DNA of 21,413 nucleotides from CAYSLA01 sp964431685 (GCA_964431685.1 CAYSLA010000049.1:1-21413); one strand, 5' to 3'; counted from the first letter of the stretch, positions 1 to 7,906 are shown. Notes: a model not told the origin generated them from the letters alone. Translations and numbers: made by a program.

Positions 1-1
1 C

Positions 2-991
2 GTAATCGACAAGCAGATTGTGGACGTTCACGACTATCGGGTGGTCCGAGTTAACGATGTGCGAATCGAGCCGTCGGGCAATCGGCTGTATCTGGTCGGG
101 GTGGACACCGGAGCGCGCGGGCTGCTTCGCCGAATGGGGTTAACGCACATCGCCGACCGGATCGTCGGTTTGTTTGGATCGAAGATTGGCTCGAAGCTCA
201 TAGCGTGGCACGATGTGGAGACCTTCGAGCGTGGTATGGGGCGGCTGAAGCTGCGCGTCAGCGCCGAAAAGCTCGGCAGGCTGCATCCTTCGGACATTGC
301 CAGAATCGTAAACGAGCTTGATCCGGCCCAGCGCACAGACGTCTTCGAAACACTGGACGTCGAGACTGCGGCGGACGTGCTGGGTGAAACGCACCCCGAG
401 GTTCAGGTGTCGATTGTTGAGAATCTCGAAGACGAACTCGCGGCCGATATTCTGGAGGAGATGGAGCCGGACGAAGCCGCTGACATTCTGGGTGATGTGA
501 GTCCTGCCAGGCGCGAAGATCTTCTGGAGGAAATGGAACCGGACGAGGCTGAGGATGTTAAGGAACTTCTGGCCTACGATGACAAATCGGCGGGTGGCCT
601 GATGACCACCCAGTACGCCGCGATACCAAAGGACCTTACTGCCCAGGAGACTATCGAAAAGCTCAGGGATTCGGCCTCCGATACCGAGGTCATATACTAC
701 GTGTATGTAGTCGATCCAATGGAGCATCTTGTGGGAGTCATTTCGCTGCGTGATCTTATTATGGCTCAGCCTGAGACCCCAGTGCAAGACTTCATGAGGG
801 AGAATGTGATTCACGTGCACCTTGACGCGGATGTCGAGGAGATCGTGCAGGCTCTCAACGACTACAATCTGCTGGCCGTTCCAGTGGTTGACGACGAGAA
901 CACTCTCCAGGGTATCATAACCGTGGACGATGTGCTTGAGGAGATTGTGCCGGAGGAGTGGCGAAAACGGGTGCCCAGAATATGGCACTGA
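2..991 (+). CDS. PRC-barrel / MgtE_N / CBS-pair protein, 5' end missing
   Basis: This is the 3' part of a soluble protein; the frame is open back to base 2, so the true start lies upstream and the in-frame GTG at 20 is probably not it. The visible start (VDVHDYRVVRVNDVRI and following) looks like the second half of a PRC-barrel. A MgtE N-terminal-type superhelix follows, with repeated EMEPDEAADIL/EMEPDEAEDV units at about residues 145-180 counted from the GTG. A CBS pair with two HLVGVISLRDL/LQGIITVDDVLEEI-type units closes the protein. The MgtE membrane domain is absent: the gene stops right after the CBS pair at WRKRVPRIWH. In MgtE these cytosolic domains sense Mg2+ and gate the pore. Here they are followed, after a 233-nt repeat-filled spacer, by an NRAMP-type transporter, so a regulatory partnership is a reasonable inference but not shown. 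Confidence 0.85.
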   Translation, partial: VIDKQIVDVHDYRVVRVNDVRIEPSGNRLYLVGVDTGARGLLRRMGLTHIADRIVGLFGSKIGSKLIAWHDVETFERGMGRLKLRVSAEKLGRLHPSDIARIVNELDPAQRTDVFETLDVETAADVLGETHPEVQVSIVENLEDELAADILEEMEPDEAADILGDVSPARREDLLEEMEPDEAEDVKELLAYDDKSAGGLMTTQYAAIPKDLTAQETIEKLRDSASDTEVIYYVYVVDPMEHLVGVISLRDLIMAQPETPVQDFMRENVIHVHLDADVEEIVQALNDYNLLAVPVVDDENTLQGIITVDDVLEEIVPEEWRKRVPRIWH

Positions 992-994
992 AAT

Positions 995-1020
995 GCCCGA
1001 CAGGAGTGTCGGGCCTACCA
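995..1020 (-). repeat. GTAG-type hairpin, copy C1
   Basis: Perfect 8-bp stem GCCCGACA (995-1002) / TGTCGGGC (1007-1014) with a 4-nt loop, followed by CTAC (GTAG on the minus strand). It starts four bases after the stop of the CBS gene. Twenty-five of its 26 bases recur in reverse orientation inside the pyrC coding sequence at 17653-17678. Confidence 0.8.
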
Positions 1021-1065
1021 TTGGTGTCGGGTCTACCGTTAGTGTCGGACCTACCATTAGTGTCG
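1006..1065. repeat. 18-bp tandem repeat, 3.3 units
   Basis: Units begin at 1006, 1024 and 1042 (GTGTCGGGCCTACCATTG and close variants) with a partial unit at 1060-1065. The unit begins inside the 3' arm of hairpin C1 and runs into its CTACC tail, so it seems to be a local expansion of the hairpin's 3' half. No long reading frame with a start signal uses it. Confidence 0.8.
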
Positions 1066-1074
1066 AGGAGGATA

Positions 1075-1097
1075 ATTCGCGGGCGCGTGCCCCTCGG
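1075..1097 (+). repeat. 23-nt bulged hairpin, copy B1 (degenerate)
   Basis: Shows the family layout: ATTCG, bulged C, GGGC, 4-nt loop GCGT, GCCC, then CTCGG in place of the expected CGAAT, so the outer stem is decayed. It overlaps the next hairpin (A1) by two bases, forming a compound element between the CBS gene and the NRAMP gene. Confidence 0.6.
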
Positions 1098-1121
1098 GCG
1101 GACACACTGGTCCGCCCCTAC
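1096..1121 (-). repeat. GTAG-type hairpin, copy A1
   Basis: Stem GGGCGGAC (1096-1103) / GTCCGCCC (1110-1117), 6-nt loop, then CTAC at 1118-1121. Read on the minus strand it has the same loop (CAGTGT) and flank as copy A2 at 6417-6442. The two differ by one compensatory base pair in the stem. Confidence 0.75.
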
Positions 1122-1224
1122 AAAGCGATGAGTATGATGCTTCCAACAGTGAACCGCACAATAAGGATGCCTGTGCGCATCAGGATAAACTCTATCAGGC
1201 CCCGTAAGAAAGGAGGTACCCGAC

Positions 1225-2463
1225 TTGAAACGCTTCAGCCGGACCCGGCTGCTGATACTCCTGGCAGTAATTGGCCCTGGTATCATCACGTCTGCCGCGG
1301 ACAACGACGCGGGTGGGATAACGACATACGCAGTAGCTGGAGCTCTGTTCAAGTACGACCTCCTCTGGGTGCTCGTGCTCATTACCTTTGCGCTCGCCAT
1401 GATTCAGGAAATGTGCGCGAGGATGGGCGCTGTCACCCAGAAGGGGTTGGGCGAGCTTATCCGCGAGAACTACGGCGTCAAATGGACAATGTTTGCGCTG
1501 GGAGTACTATTTGTAGCGAATCTGGCTACGACGGTCGCTGAGTTCGCCGGGATAGCAGCCAGTTGCCAACTCCTCGGAATACCCAAGTACATAAGCGTTC
1601 CTGTGGCGGCAATAGGTATATGGCTGCTTGTTGTGAAGGGCACGTTCAAGACCGTGGAGCGCGTGTTCATCCTGCTCACGCTGTTCTATTCCACATATAT
1701 CGTCTCGGGAGTGCTTGCCCGACCAGACTGGGGCGAGGTATTCAATGCGACAGTCTCCCCCAACTTCCACGCTGATTCGTACTTCTTCTTCATCATAATC
1801 GCCGTCGTGGGGACCACCATTACTCCATGGATGCAGTTCTTTCTGCAGGCAACGGTTGTGGAAAAAGGGGTGCATATCGACAACTATCGCTACCAGAAAC
1901 TGGATGTCTTTGTCGGCGCATTTCTGACTGACCTTGTGGCTTTCTTTATCGTAGTTGCCGCGGGAGCCACAGTCTATGGTACGCTGGGCGGTGAGAGGGT
2001 GAAGGACGCGGCAGAGGTCGCGCAGGCTCTGAGGCCAATCGCCGGTCACTACGCCGAGATACTCTTCGCCATAGGTCTATTCAGTGCTTCTCTGCTGGCG
2101 GCGGCTGTGCTGCCGCTGTCTACCGCCTATACCTACTCTGAAGCGTTCGGCTGGGAGATCGGAATCTCGCGAAAGCTCAGAGAAGCGCCTGTCTTTTACG
2201 GCATATATACGTTCTCGATTCTGTTCGGGGTTGTGGTCGTCTTGATGCCCATGAACATGATCGATACGATGATCCGCGCTCAAGCCATCAATGGAATACT
2301 CCTGCCGGTAATACTTGTGTTCATGCTCTCGCTGATCAATCGTTCGGATGTGATGGGCACGTATGTTAACGGCAGGTTCTACAACGTGGTTGTCTGGGGA
2401 CTCGTCGCAATACTGACTCTGATGACGCTCGCAACGCTCGTCGGCACATTAATGGGGTACTGA
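1225..2463 (+). CDS. Divergent NRAMP-family divalent metal transporter
   Basis: A 412-residue polytopic membrane protein of the NRAMP (SLC11) fold, about 11 membrane segments, predicted to carry divalent cations with proton coupling. The start is TTG at 1225, fixed by the strong AAGGAGG at 1210-1216. The first segment carries GPGIITSAADNDAGG (residues 17-31). The canonical metal-binding DPGN reads D28-A-G-G31, so the Asn is Gly. In segment 6 the canonical MPH reads T199-P-W201, so the metal-binding Met is Thr. Loss of that Met is known in NRAMP-related transporters that handle ions other than Mn2+/Fe2+, Mg2+ among them. The neighbouring MgtE_N/CBS protein points the same way, but substrate is inferred. 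It is not a clear mntH, and no symbol is given. The stop is one base before the next ATG. Confidence 0.9.
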   Translation: MKRFSRTRLLILLAVIGPGIITSAADNDAGGITTYAVAGALFKYDLLWVLVLITFALAMIQEMCARMGAVTQKGLGELIRENYGVKWTMFALGVLFVANLATTVAEFAGIAASCQLLGIPKYISVPVAAIGIWLLVVKGTFKTVERVFILLTLFYSTYIVSGVLARPDWGEVFNATVSPNFHADSYFFFIIIAVVGTTITPWMQFFLQATVVEKGVHIDNYRYQKLDVFVGAFLTDLVAFFIVVAAGATVYGTLGGERVKDAAEVAQALRPIAGHYAEILFAIGLFSASLLAAAVLPLSTAYTYSEAFGWEIGISRKLREAPVFYGIYTFSILFGVVVVLMPMNMIDTMIRAQAINGILLPVILVFMLSLINRSDVMGTYVNGRFYNVVVWGLVAILTLMTLATLVGTLMGY

Positions 2464-2464
2464 T

Positions 2465-3577
2465 ATGAATCCAACTTATACAAACATTTCGACGAAAACT
2501 TGGACTAAGATTCTTCGTGAGGACTGCGCTCAATGGCAGCGGCCCATCAGCGTCCATATACCGATTCACCCGGCGCACTCGCGCGACTTCGTGCACGTGG
2601 ACACCGCGTTCAACGTGTGCCGCCGGCGCAACTACCCGGACCTGAGCTGCTATGACGCGGACGCCTATAAGGCTGTCAAGGACGCCGAGACCTTCGCGGT
2701 GCAGTTCGCATTCGACGATCCGCCGTTCCAGCCGGACTTCCGGCTCACGGACGTATCGCTGGACGATGGACGGCTCCAGGTGGTCAAGCTGGCCTACTAC
2801 GCTTGGGATATATACTACGAGGTCGAGTACTTCTGTGTTGGCGTGGGCGATTCAGGACAGACTGCGCTGTGGGTGAACGGTCGGGTGACCAATGAAGGCG
2901 AAGACCCTGCCAAAGGCACCGTGTGGGTGAAGCCCAACTTCAACCGCGAGTCTGACCTGTTCCCCGACTACCACTATGTGCCGTTCCACTGGAACGCGCG
3001 CAGGTGGATATCCTGTGATCGCGTATCGCTTAATGGGCAGTCCGTCCTGCTGGACGGCAAGCCGGTTGGAGCAATCGAATCCGGCGGCTTCGATTGCGAG
3101 TGGGTTGAGCATGCTAGTTTTGAGGACAGCGACTACAACGTTCGTTTCGGTTGTGGGAGCCCTTACTTTGTTGAGTCTTCGATGCGGTTCGCGCAGTTGG
3201 ACAACGTCATTCGATTGTCCAGTGATCTGGCGCCGGGAGAGAGCGCGGAATTTGCCGTCGCCATAGCCGTGGACTACGAGAACTCGTCAGAGACCCTCGT
3301 CGACAAGATTCGCGGGGCAGGGGTGATCGAGTCTCGTGCTCAGGCAGTTTCGCACTTCAGCGGGCTCACGGAGAACAACACCCGTGTGCAGTGTGAGGCA
3401 GGCGGACGCGGAAAGTTGATGGACGCCATGGTGAACCAGATCCACCAACTTCTGGTTCAGTTTCCCGACAGAACCTACCTGACGCCGACCCAGGGCGGCA
3501 CTTCGGAACGTTACTTCGTCTGGGTATGGGAGGCGGTGTGCATGCTCAAGCCCCTGCTTCGAACCGGTCACTTCTAG
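2465..3577 (+). CDS. Glycosidase-like protein, N-terminal part, ended by in-frame TAG
   Basis: 370 codons starting at ATG 2465, one base after the NRAMP stop (TGATATG), so translation is probably coupled. The first about 290 residues look beta-rich (many aromatic and Asp/Asn-rich strands, for example the YYEVEYFCVGVGDSG region), as in the N-terminal sandwich domains of (alpha/alpha)6-barrel glycosidases. From about residue 320 the helical barrel starts (MVNQIHQLLVQFPDRTYLTP, then RYFVWVWEAVCMLKPLLRTGHF) and is cut by TAG at 3575-3577. The same frame stays open for 409 more codons. This is therefore the front half of one gene of about 780 codons rather than a complete protein. Exact glycoside hydrolase family and substrate are not recognised. 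Confidence 0.75.
   Translation: MNPTYTNISTKTWTKILREDCAQWQRPISVHIPIHPAHSRDFVHVDTAFNVCRRRNYPDLSCYDADAYKAVKDAETFAVQFAFDDPPFQPDFRLTDVSLDDGRLQVVKLAYYAWDIYYEVEYFCVGVGDSGQTALWVNGRVTNEGEDPAKGTVWVKPNFNRESDLFPDYHYVPFHWNARRWISCDRVSLNGQSVLLDGKPVGAIESGGFDCEWVEHASFEDSDYNVRFGCGSPYFVESSMRFAQLDNVIRLSSDLAPGESAEFAVAIAVDYENSSETLVDKIRGAGVIESRAQAVSHFSGLTENNTRVQCEAGGRGKLMDAMVNQIHQLLVQFPDRTYLTPTQGGTSERYFVWVWEAVCMLKPLLRTGHF
3575..3577 (+). other. In-frame amber codon splitting the glycosidase gene
   Basis: The reading frame before it (2465 on) and after it (through 4804) is the same frame, with no other stop. The context reads LLRTGHF-stop-PVREALKCLFELQDGG, a continuous helix-turn-helix of the barrel. A single change from GAG or CAG would restore Glu or Gln. 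No ribosome-binding site precedes the GTG at 3581. Confidence 0.9.
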
Positions 3578-4804
3578 CCAGTGCGAGAGGCGCTCAAGTG
3601 CCTCTTTGAGCTTCAGGACGGCGGTTTCCCCCCTGAGGGCCGCTTCACCAGCCTGGAGGGCGCCGTAGGAACCACCGGCCCGCGCTGGATGAACTCCACG
3701 GGCTCAGCGATTGCTCTGGCGGCGGACTACATTCGCTGCTCGCGGGACAAAGAGTTCGCCGAAGAGTATCTGCCCAGGATTCTTCGCGGGGCAGACTGGA
3801 TATTGCGAGAGATCAGGGCAACGAGGGTGCTCAATCCTGACGGCACGAGGCCCGCAACCTACGGACTGATGCCGTTTGGCTGCTCCACAGATGGAGACAC
3901 TGGCTTCGTCATAATGTTCAGCGATTCCTACACCTGGTGGGGACTCGACAATGTCGCGGCGCTGCTCACTGAGATCGGTCACGAGAGGGCAGCGGAACTG
4001 GCAGAGGAGGCTGCAAGGTACTATTCCGACATTGCCGCCGCGATAGATCATCTCGCCAGGCCTGACGGAAGAATCGAGCGGGCTATTCGCGTGGAGGGCG
4101 ACGATATCTGCACCAAGTTTGACCTGCTGGTTAGCGCCGTCCATCCTGCCCAGATAGGCGCTATCGATACGGACTCCGATGTGTTCGAGAGGTTTGTGGA
4201 GTATGCGGAGAAGAACGTTGCGAACGGCTACTTTGCCGGCCCGATGGACCGCGACGTGTTCTACGTTGGCGTCAATGAGCGTGCTTGGCAACTCATATAC
4301 CTCAGACGCGGCGAGTGGAAGAAGGCGTTCGCCGCAGCCCAGAACAGTCTGAGATACGCTATTACCCCTGGTGCATTGCTGGTGCAGGAGCGCTTCTCAA
4401 AGTCCAATCCCGCCTACACGCCGTGGCAGCCGAACGGAAGCGGAAGTGGCCGCGCGATCGAGGTGATTTTGGACTCAATCTACTTCGAGCAAGGGGAGTG
4501 CGTGACCATTTTGGGCGGGATGCCCTATGCGTGGCTCGAGGACAATGGCGTCACTTCCGTCACAGGGCTACGCACCCCGCACGGAGTGGTGGATATCAGA
4601 GCTGCGGTGGATGGCGACTGCTGTCGGGTGGAAATTTCCACTCAACACACCGGCAAGCTACCCAGGACGATCAGGGTTCCGGATCACTTCAGTGTGAAAG
4701 AAGCATCGAACGGTCTCACTTCAAGAGATAATGGATACTTTGATGTGTCCGAAGGAGCGTTGAGCGTTAGTCTGACCCTCGTGGACGGCGAGAAACCTGT
4801 ATAG
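3578..4804 (+). pseudogene. Glycosidase-like protein, C-terminal (alpha/alpha)6-barrel part
   Basis: Continuation of the gene at 2465 after the in-frame TAG, about 408 residues to TAG 4802-4804. It holds most of a six-hairpin barrel: LQDGGFPPEGRF, GPRWMNSTGSAIALAADYI, then FADSYTW-type SDSYTWWGLDNVAALLTEIG, and a final small beta-rich segment (PHGVVDIRAAVDGDCCRVEIS onward). Such proteins hydrolyse or otherwise process glycans. Family-level assignment is uncertain and no catalytic pair can be named from the sequence alone. The first possible start is GTG 3581, which has no Shine-Dalgarno sequence and lies in the middle of a predicted helix, so independent translation is unlikely. Base composition and codon use look the same on both sides of the stop, which suggests a recent nonsense change, a strain variant or a sequencing error. 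Confidence 0.65.
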
Positions 4805-4914
4805 TTGAGCAGGTAGAGCCTGTGGAATGATAGGCATGTCGGGCAGTCTGTTCTTGGCGAAACTGGTCTGGTCGGACGCCATAGACTACACACACGACCA
4901 AGGGGGTAGGTACT

Positions 4915-5132
4915 ATGAATCGCCGCGGGCTCACACTCATCGAGATAATGGTAGTTGTGGGGATCATCGCGATACTTCTGATGATTGCTGTTCCACAGTT
5001 TGCGAGATCAAAGGCTTCCGCGCAGACCAAGACCTGTCTGCACAATCTTTCTAAGATCGCCGAGGCAAAGACGATCCACGCCATGAAGGGCGGCGTTGAG
5101 GTTGGAGATGCCGTCGATTGGGTTGAAGTGCT
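4915..5132 (+). CDS. Type IV/type II secretion prepilin-like protein, truncated by gap
   Basis: Starts at ATG 4915 behind AAGGGGGTAGG (4901-4911). The N-terminus MNRRG then LTLIEIMVVVGIIAILLMIAVPQF is a textbook class III prepilin leader: cleavage after Gly5 by prepilin peptidase, Glu at mature position 5, then one hydrophobic helix used for assembly. Seventy-two complete codons are present before the N run. The segment ARSKASAQTKTCLHNLSKIAEAKTIHAM resembles the small pseudopilin-like proteins, often several per genome, seen in Armatimonadota and Planctomycetota. The rest, including the globular head and the stop, is lost in the gap. Its apparent continuation across the gap has no meaning. 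Confidence 0.9.
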
Positions 5133-5232
5133 NNNNNNNNNNNNNNNNNNNNNNNNNNNNNNNNNNNNNNNNNNNNNNNNNNNNNNNNNNNNNNNNNNNN
5201 NNNNNNNNNNNNNNNNNNNNNNNNNNNNNNNN
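5133..5232. other. Assembly gap, 100 N
   Basis: Exactly 100 undetermined bases, the conventional placeholder for a scaffold gap of unknown size. The prepilin is truncated on its left and the start region of the Gfo/Idh gene on its right. Adjacency of these two genes is therefore not certain. Confidence 0.98.
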
Positions 5233-5240
5233 TATTGGCA

Positions 5241-6389
5241 ATGAGAACTGTGCGGTTTGGCGTTATCGGTTGTGGTCTTATGGGCAGGGAGTTCGCCAGC
5301 GCGTCGGCGCGCTGGTGTCATCTTCCGGATATGGAAGTGCGCCCCGAGATAGTTGCTGTGTGCGATACGAGCGATGCGATGCTCAAGTGGTTCACTGACA
5401 ATTTCTCATCGATCAAGCAGATAACCCACGACTATAAGGAGCTTCTTGCCAATCCCGATGTGGATGCGGTCTACTGCGCTGTTCCTCACAACCTCCACCA
5501 GCAGTTCTATATAGATGTCATTTCCGCTGGCAAGCACCTGATGGGCGAGAAGCCTTTCGGCATAGACAAACCCGCAAATGACGCTATACTCGATTGCATT
5601 AACGCCCATCCGAACGTCTTCGTGAGGTGTTCATCCGAGTATCCGTTTGTGCCCGCGATGCAGCGGCTTTGCGGTATGATCGAAGCGAACGAGTTCGGGG
5701 AGATAATCGAGGTAAACACGGGTTTCGTACACTCAAGCGATCTTGACACCGGCAAGGCAATCAACTGGAAACGCATGATCCACCTTAACGGCGAATACGG
5801 CTGCATGGGCGATCTCGGAATGCACGCTTGCCACGTGCCGTTCAGAGCCGGTTGGATTCCACAGAACGTTCGAGCCATTCTCTCTAACCTCGTCTGCCAG
5901 AGACCGGACGGCAAGGGCGGGATGGTTCCCTGCGAGACCTGGGATAACGCCACGCTTTTCTGTGAGACCGCAAACCCCGTAGATGGCAAGACCTTTCCCT
6001 GGACAATCAAGACCCAACGCATCGCTCCCGGAGAGAAAGACACCTGGTATACGGAAGTGCTGGGAATGAAGAAGTGCGCCAGATACTCTTCCAAGAACAC
6101 AAACTCCATCGAGATTCTGGATTACACGCACGGCGGCGAGCAGGCCTGGCAGCAGGTAGACATGGGCCACGAAGTCGCGTTTAAGAGCATCACAGGCGGA
6201 ATCTTCGAGTTTGGCTTCTCGGACTCAATCCTTCAGATGTGGGCGGCTTATCTCTATGAGTTGGTTAATGGAAAGCCGCTCAAGCCCTTCGCGGGATGCG
6301 TGACTCCTGAAGAGACATCCCTCAGCCACAGCCTGTTCACCGCAGCGCTGGATTCCCACAAGAACAAGAGCACGGTAGCCGTCAAGTGA
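5241..6389 (+). CDS. Gfo/Idh/MocA family oxidoreductase
   Basis: An NAD(P)-dependent sugar or cyclitol dehydrogenase-type enzyme of 382 residues if started at ATG 5241. The frame also has TTG at 5235 and is open into the gap, so the start is not proven. The N-terminal Rossmann fold shows VRFGVIGCGLMG (GxGxxG) at residues 4-15, then DVDAVYCAVPHNLHQQF and the family's GEKPFGID (EKP) motif. The C-terminal alpha/beta domain has GEYGCMGDLGMHACH, matching the Asp-x3-His catalytic/substrate motif of the family. Substrate cannot be told from sequence. Genes of this family are commonly found with glycosidases in sugar catabolism, as here. It ends in TGA 170 nt before the next start, and that spacer holds palindromic repeats. 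Confidence 0.92.
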   Translation: MRTVRFGVIGCGLMGREFASASARWCHLPDMEVRPEIVAVCDTSDAMLKWFTDNFSSIKQITHDYKELLANPDVDAVYCAVPHNLHQQFYIDVISAGKHLMGEKPFGIDKPANDAILDCINAHPNVFVRCSSEYPFVPAMQRLCGMIEANEFGEIIEVNTGFVHSSDLDTGKAINWKRMIHLNGEYGCMGDLGMHACHVPFRAGWIPQNVRAILSNLVCQRPDGKGGMVPCETWDNATLFCETANPVDGKTFPWTIKTQRIAPGEKDTWYTEVLGMKKCARYSSKNTNSIEILDYTHGGEQAWQQVDMGHEVAFKSITGGIFEFGFSDSILQMWAAYLYELVNGKPLKPFAGCVTPEETSLSHSLFTAALDSHKNKSTVAVK

Positions 6390-6416
6390 TCGCGCTCATC
6401 AGAATAGAGGGATGTT

Positions 6417-6442
6417 GTAGGGGCAGACCAGTGTGTCTGCCC
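6417..6442 (+). repeat. GTAG-type hairpin, copy A2
   Basis: GTAG (6417-6420), then stem GGGCAGAC (6421-6428) / GTCTGCCC (6435-6442) with loop CAGTGT. Same loop and flank as A1 but with an A-T pair where A1 has G-C. It lies 27 nt after the Gfo/Idh stop and could also act as a weak transcription barrier, though there is no T-run. Confidence 0.75.
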
Positions 6443-6450
6443 GCAGGCCC

Positions 6451-6537
6451 CCGATCGGGCTGGATTTGGAATCCAGCCCGCAACAGAACGGACTGCCCGA
6501 TCGGGCCGGATTTGGAATCCAGCCCGCAACAGAACGG
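6451..6537. repeat. Two 41-bp direct repeats, each with an internal palindrome
   Basis: Copies at 6451-6491 and 6497-6537 differ at a single base. Copy 1 contains a perfect 10-bp inverted repeat GGGCTGGATT / AATCCAGCCC around TGG. The one base that differs in copy 2 breaks one pair of this stem. A fragment (TGGAATCCA) recurs at 6540-6548 just before the flavoprotein start. Confidence 0.85.
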
Positions 6538-6562
6538 CCTGGAATCCATGCTGTGAGGTTTG

Positions 6563-7873
6563 ATGAGTCCAAAATCCCGAAACAACCTAATGGCTTCTGA
6601 CGCGGTTTCTCCGAAAACCGTGCTCGTAGTCGGTTGCGGGGCGGCGGGGATTCTGGCGGCGGGTAGGGCAGCCGAGCTTGGCGCGCGGGTCATTGTGCTG
6701 GAAAAAGGGCCTGTTGCCGCCCGCAAGCTCCGTATCAGCGGCAAGGGCCGAGGCAACATCACCAGTACCGCCGAACTCAACGGTTTCATCGAAGCGTTCT
6801 CCCCCAACGGCAAGTTCCTCTACGGAGCGTTCAGCCGGTTCTTCCGTGATGATCTATTGAAGCTGCTGGCGGGTCTGGGGGTTCAGACCAAGGTCGAGCG
6901 AGGCGGACGCGTCTTTCCGGTTTCAGACAGGGCAGGGGATGTGGCCGACGCGCTTTTGAAGTGGATGACCGGCAATGGTGCACAGCTCCGGCCAAACAGC
7001 CGGGTGAAGAGCGTTTTGATCGAGGATGGCCGCGTCGCAGGAGTCGATCTCTACGGCGGCAGAATGAGCGCTGACGCCGTGATTGTGGCGACCGGCGGCG
7101 CTTCATACCCAAAGACCGGATCCTCAGGCGACGGCTACGCGATCGCGCGAGAGGCCGGGCACGAGATCGTGCCACCGAGACCTGCGCTAGCTCCGCTGGT
7201 GACTTCTGAGAAATGGGTCAAGCGGCTTGCAGGGCTGTCTCTGCGTAATGTGGAGGCGCATCTGCTTGTAGCGACCGCCGAAGGCGAACGCCGGGTCGAT
7301 TCCGAATTCGGAGAAATGCTGTTTACGCACGTTGGGCTATCCGGGCCGATTGTGCTTACCCTGAGCCGAGCTGTTCCCGAACTGATGATGCAGGGAAGAG
7401 TTATTGTGTCAATCGACCTCAAACCGGCCCTCGCCGATAGGCAGCTTCACGATCGCCTGATTCGAGACTTTTCGAGCACTAAGCACTTTCGCAACTATCT
7501 CCCGGAACTGCTGCCCCGCCTTCTGATTGATGTGTTTGTGGAACTGGCGGGAATCGATCCCCACAAGCCGCTAAACTCCATTACTGCCGCCGAGCGCGAA
7601 CGCATAGTCGCGCTGCTGAAGGATTTCCGCGTTACCGTATCCCAAATGGGCACGCTGGATGAGGCGATAGTCACGGCAGGCGGTGTTAGCCTGAGAGAAG
7701 TTGATCCCCGCACTTTGATGAGCAAGATCGTTCGGGGTTTGTATTTCGCAGGCGAAGTGCTGGACATAGACGCCCGCACCGGCGGATACAATCTCCAGGC
7801 CGCTTTCTCCACAGGTTGGGTGGCGGGCGATTCTGCCGCGAGTCAGCGAGAAAATCCCTCTCCAACCTGTTGA
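6563..7873 (+). CDS. HI0933/YhiN-family FAD-dependent oxidoreductase
   Basis: A flavoprotein of 436 residues from ATG 6563. TTG 6560 and ATG 6590 are alternatives, the only Shine-Dalgarno-like sequence being GTGAGG at 6553-6558. The FAD-binding dinucleotide fold shows VLVVGCGAAGILAAGRAAELG (GxGxxG at about residues 24-29) with the acidic strand end VLEKG. Family signatures follow: KLRISGKGRGNIT, the FSPNGKFLYGAF stretch, VIVATGGASYPKTGSSGDGY, and the C-terminal FAD loop GLYFAGEVLDIDARTGGYNLQAAFSTGWVAG. Length is close to the usual 400-420. The family's physiological reaction is poorly defined; BaiN-type members act on steroid or bile-acid intermediates, which should not be assumed here. A promoter for the next gene overlaps its stop codon. 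Confidence 0.93.
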   Translation: MSPKSRNNLMASDAVSPKTVLVVGCGAAGILAAGRAAELGARVIVLEKGPVAARKLRISGKGRGNITSTAELNGFIEAFSPNGKFLYGAFSRFFRDDLLKLLAGLGVQTKVERGGRVFPVSDRAGDVADALLKWMTGNGAQLRPNSRVKSVLIEDGRVAGVDLYGGRMSADAVIVATGGASYPKTGSSGDGYAIAREAGHEIVPPRPALAPLVTSEKWVKRLAGLSLRNVEAHLLVATAEGERRVDSEFGEMLFTHVGLSGPIVLTLSRAVPELMMQGRVIVSIDLKPALADRQLHDRLIRDFSSTKHFRNYLPELLPRLLIDVFVELAGIDPHKPLNSITAAERERIVALLKDFRVTVSQMGTLDEAIVTAGGVSLREVDPRTLMSKIVRGLYFAGEVLDIDARTGGYNLQAAFSTGWVAGDSAASQRENPSPTC

Positions 7874-7898
7874 CAAACACCAATTGACCTGATAAAAT
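7870..7898 (+). promoter_or_regulatory. Predicted sigma70-type promoter of the fur-family gene
   Basis: TTGACA (7870-7875) and TAAAAT (7893-7898) with 17-bp spacing; the -35 overlaps the TGA stop of the upstream flavoprotein gene. Predicted transcription start is about 7905, giving a leader of about 30 nt that contains the candidate operator. Confidence 0.7.
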
Positions 7899-7906
7899 AC
7901 ATGTAG

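Noticed and set aside
1006..1065. Possible CRISPR array
   Set aside because: Units are only 18 bp, directly adjacent and without unique spacers; no cas genes nearby.
140..1105. 321-codon open frame on the minus strand
   Set aside because: Antisense to the strongly supported MgtE_N/CBS frame; the long opening follows from its codon bias, and its translation looks like no protein family.
915..1541. Frames of 161 and 203 codons covering the CBS-NRAMP spacer
   Set aside because: They are made of the tandem and palindromic repeats plus out-of-frame ends of the two real genes, with no start signals.
3575..3577. TAG as pyrrolysine or otherwise recoded codon
   Set aside because: TAG ends several well-defined genes in this window (carA, carB, pyrC, pyrE), and no suppressor or PYLIS-like signal is visible.
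4767..5398. Several frames running through the N block
   Set aside because: They bridge undetermined bases and combine unrelated sequence on the two sides.
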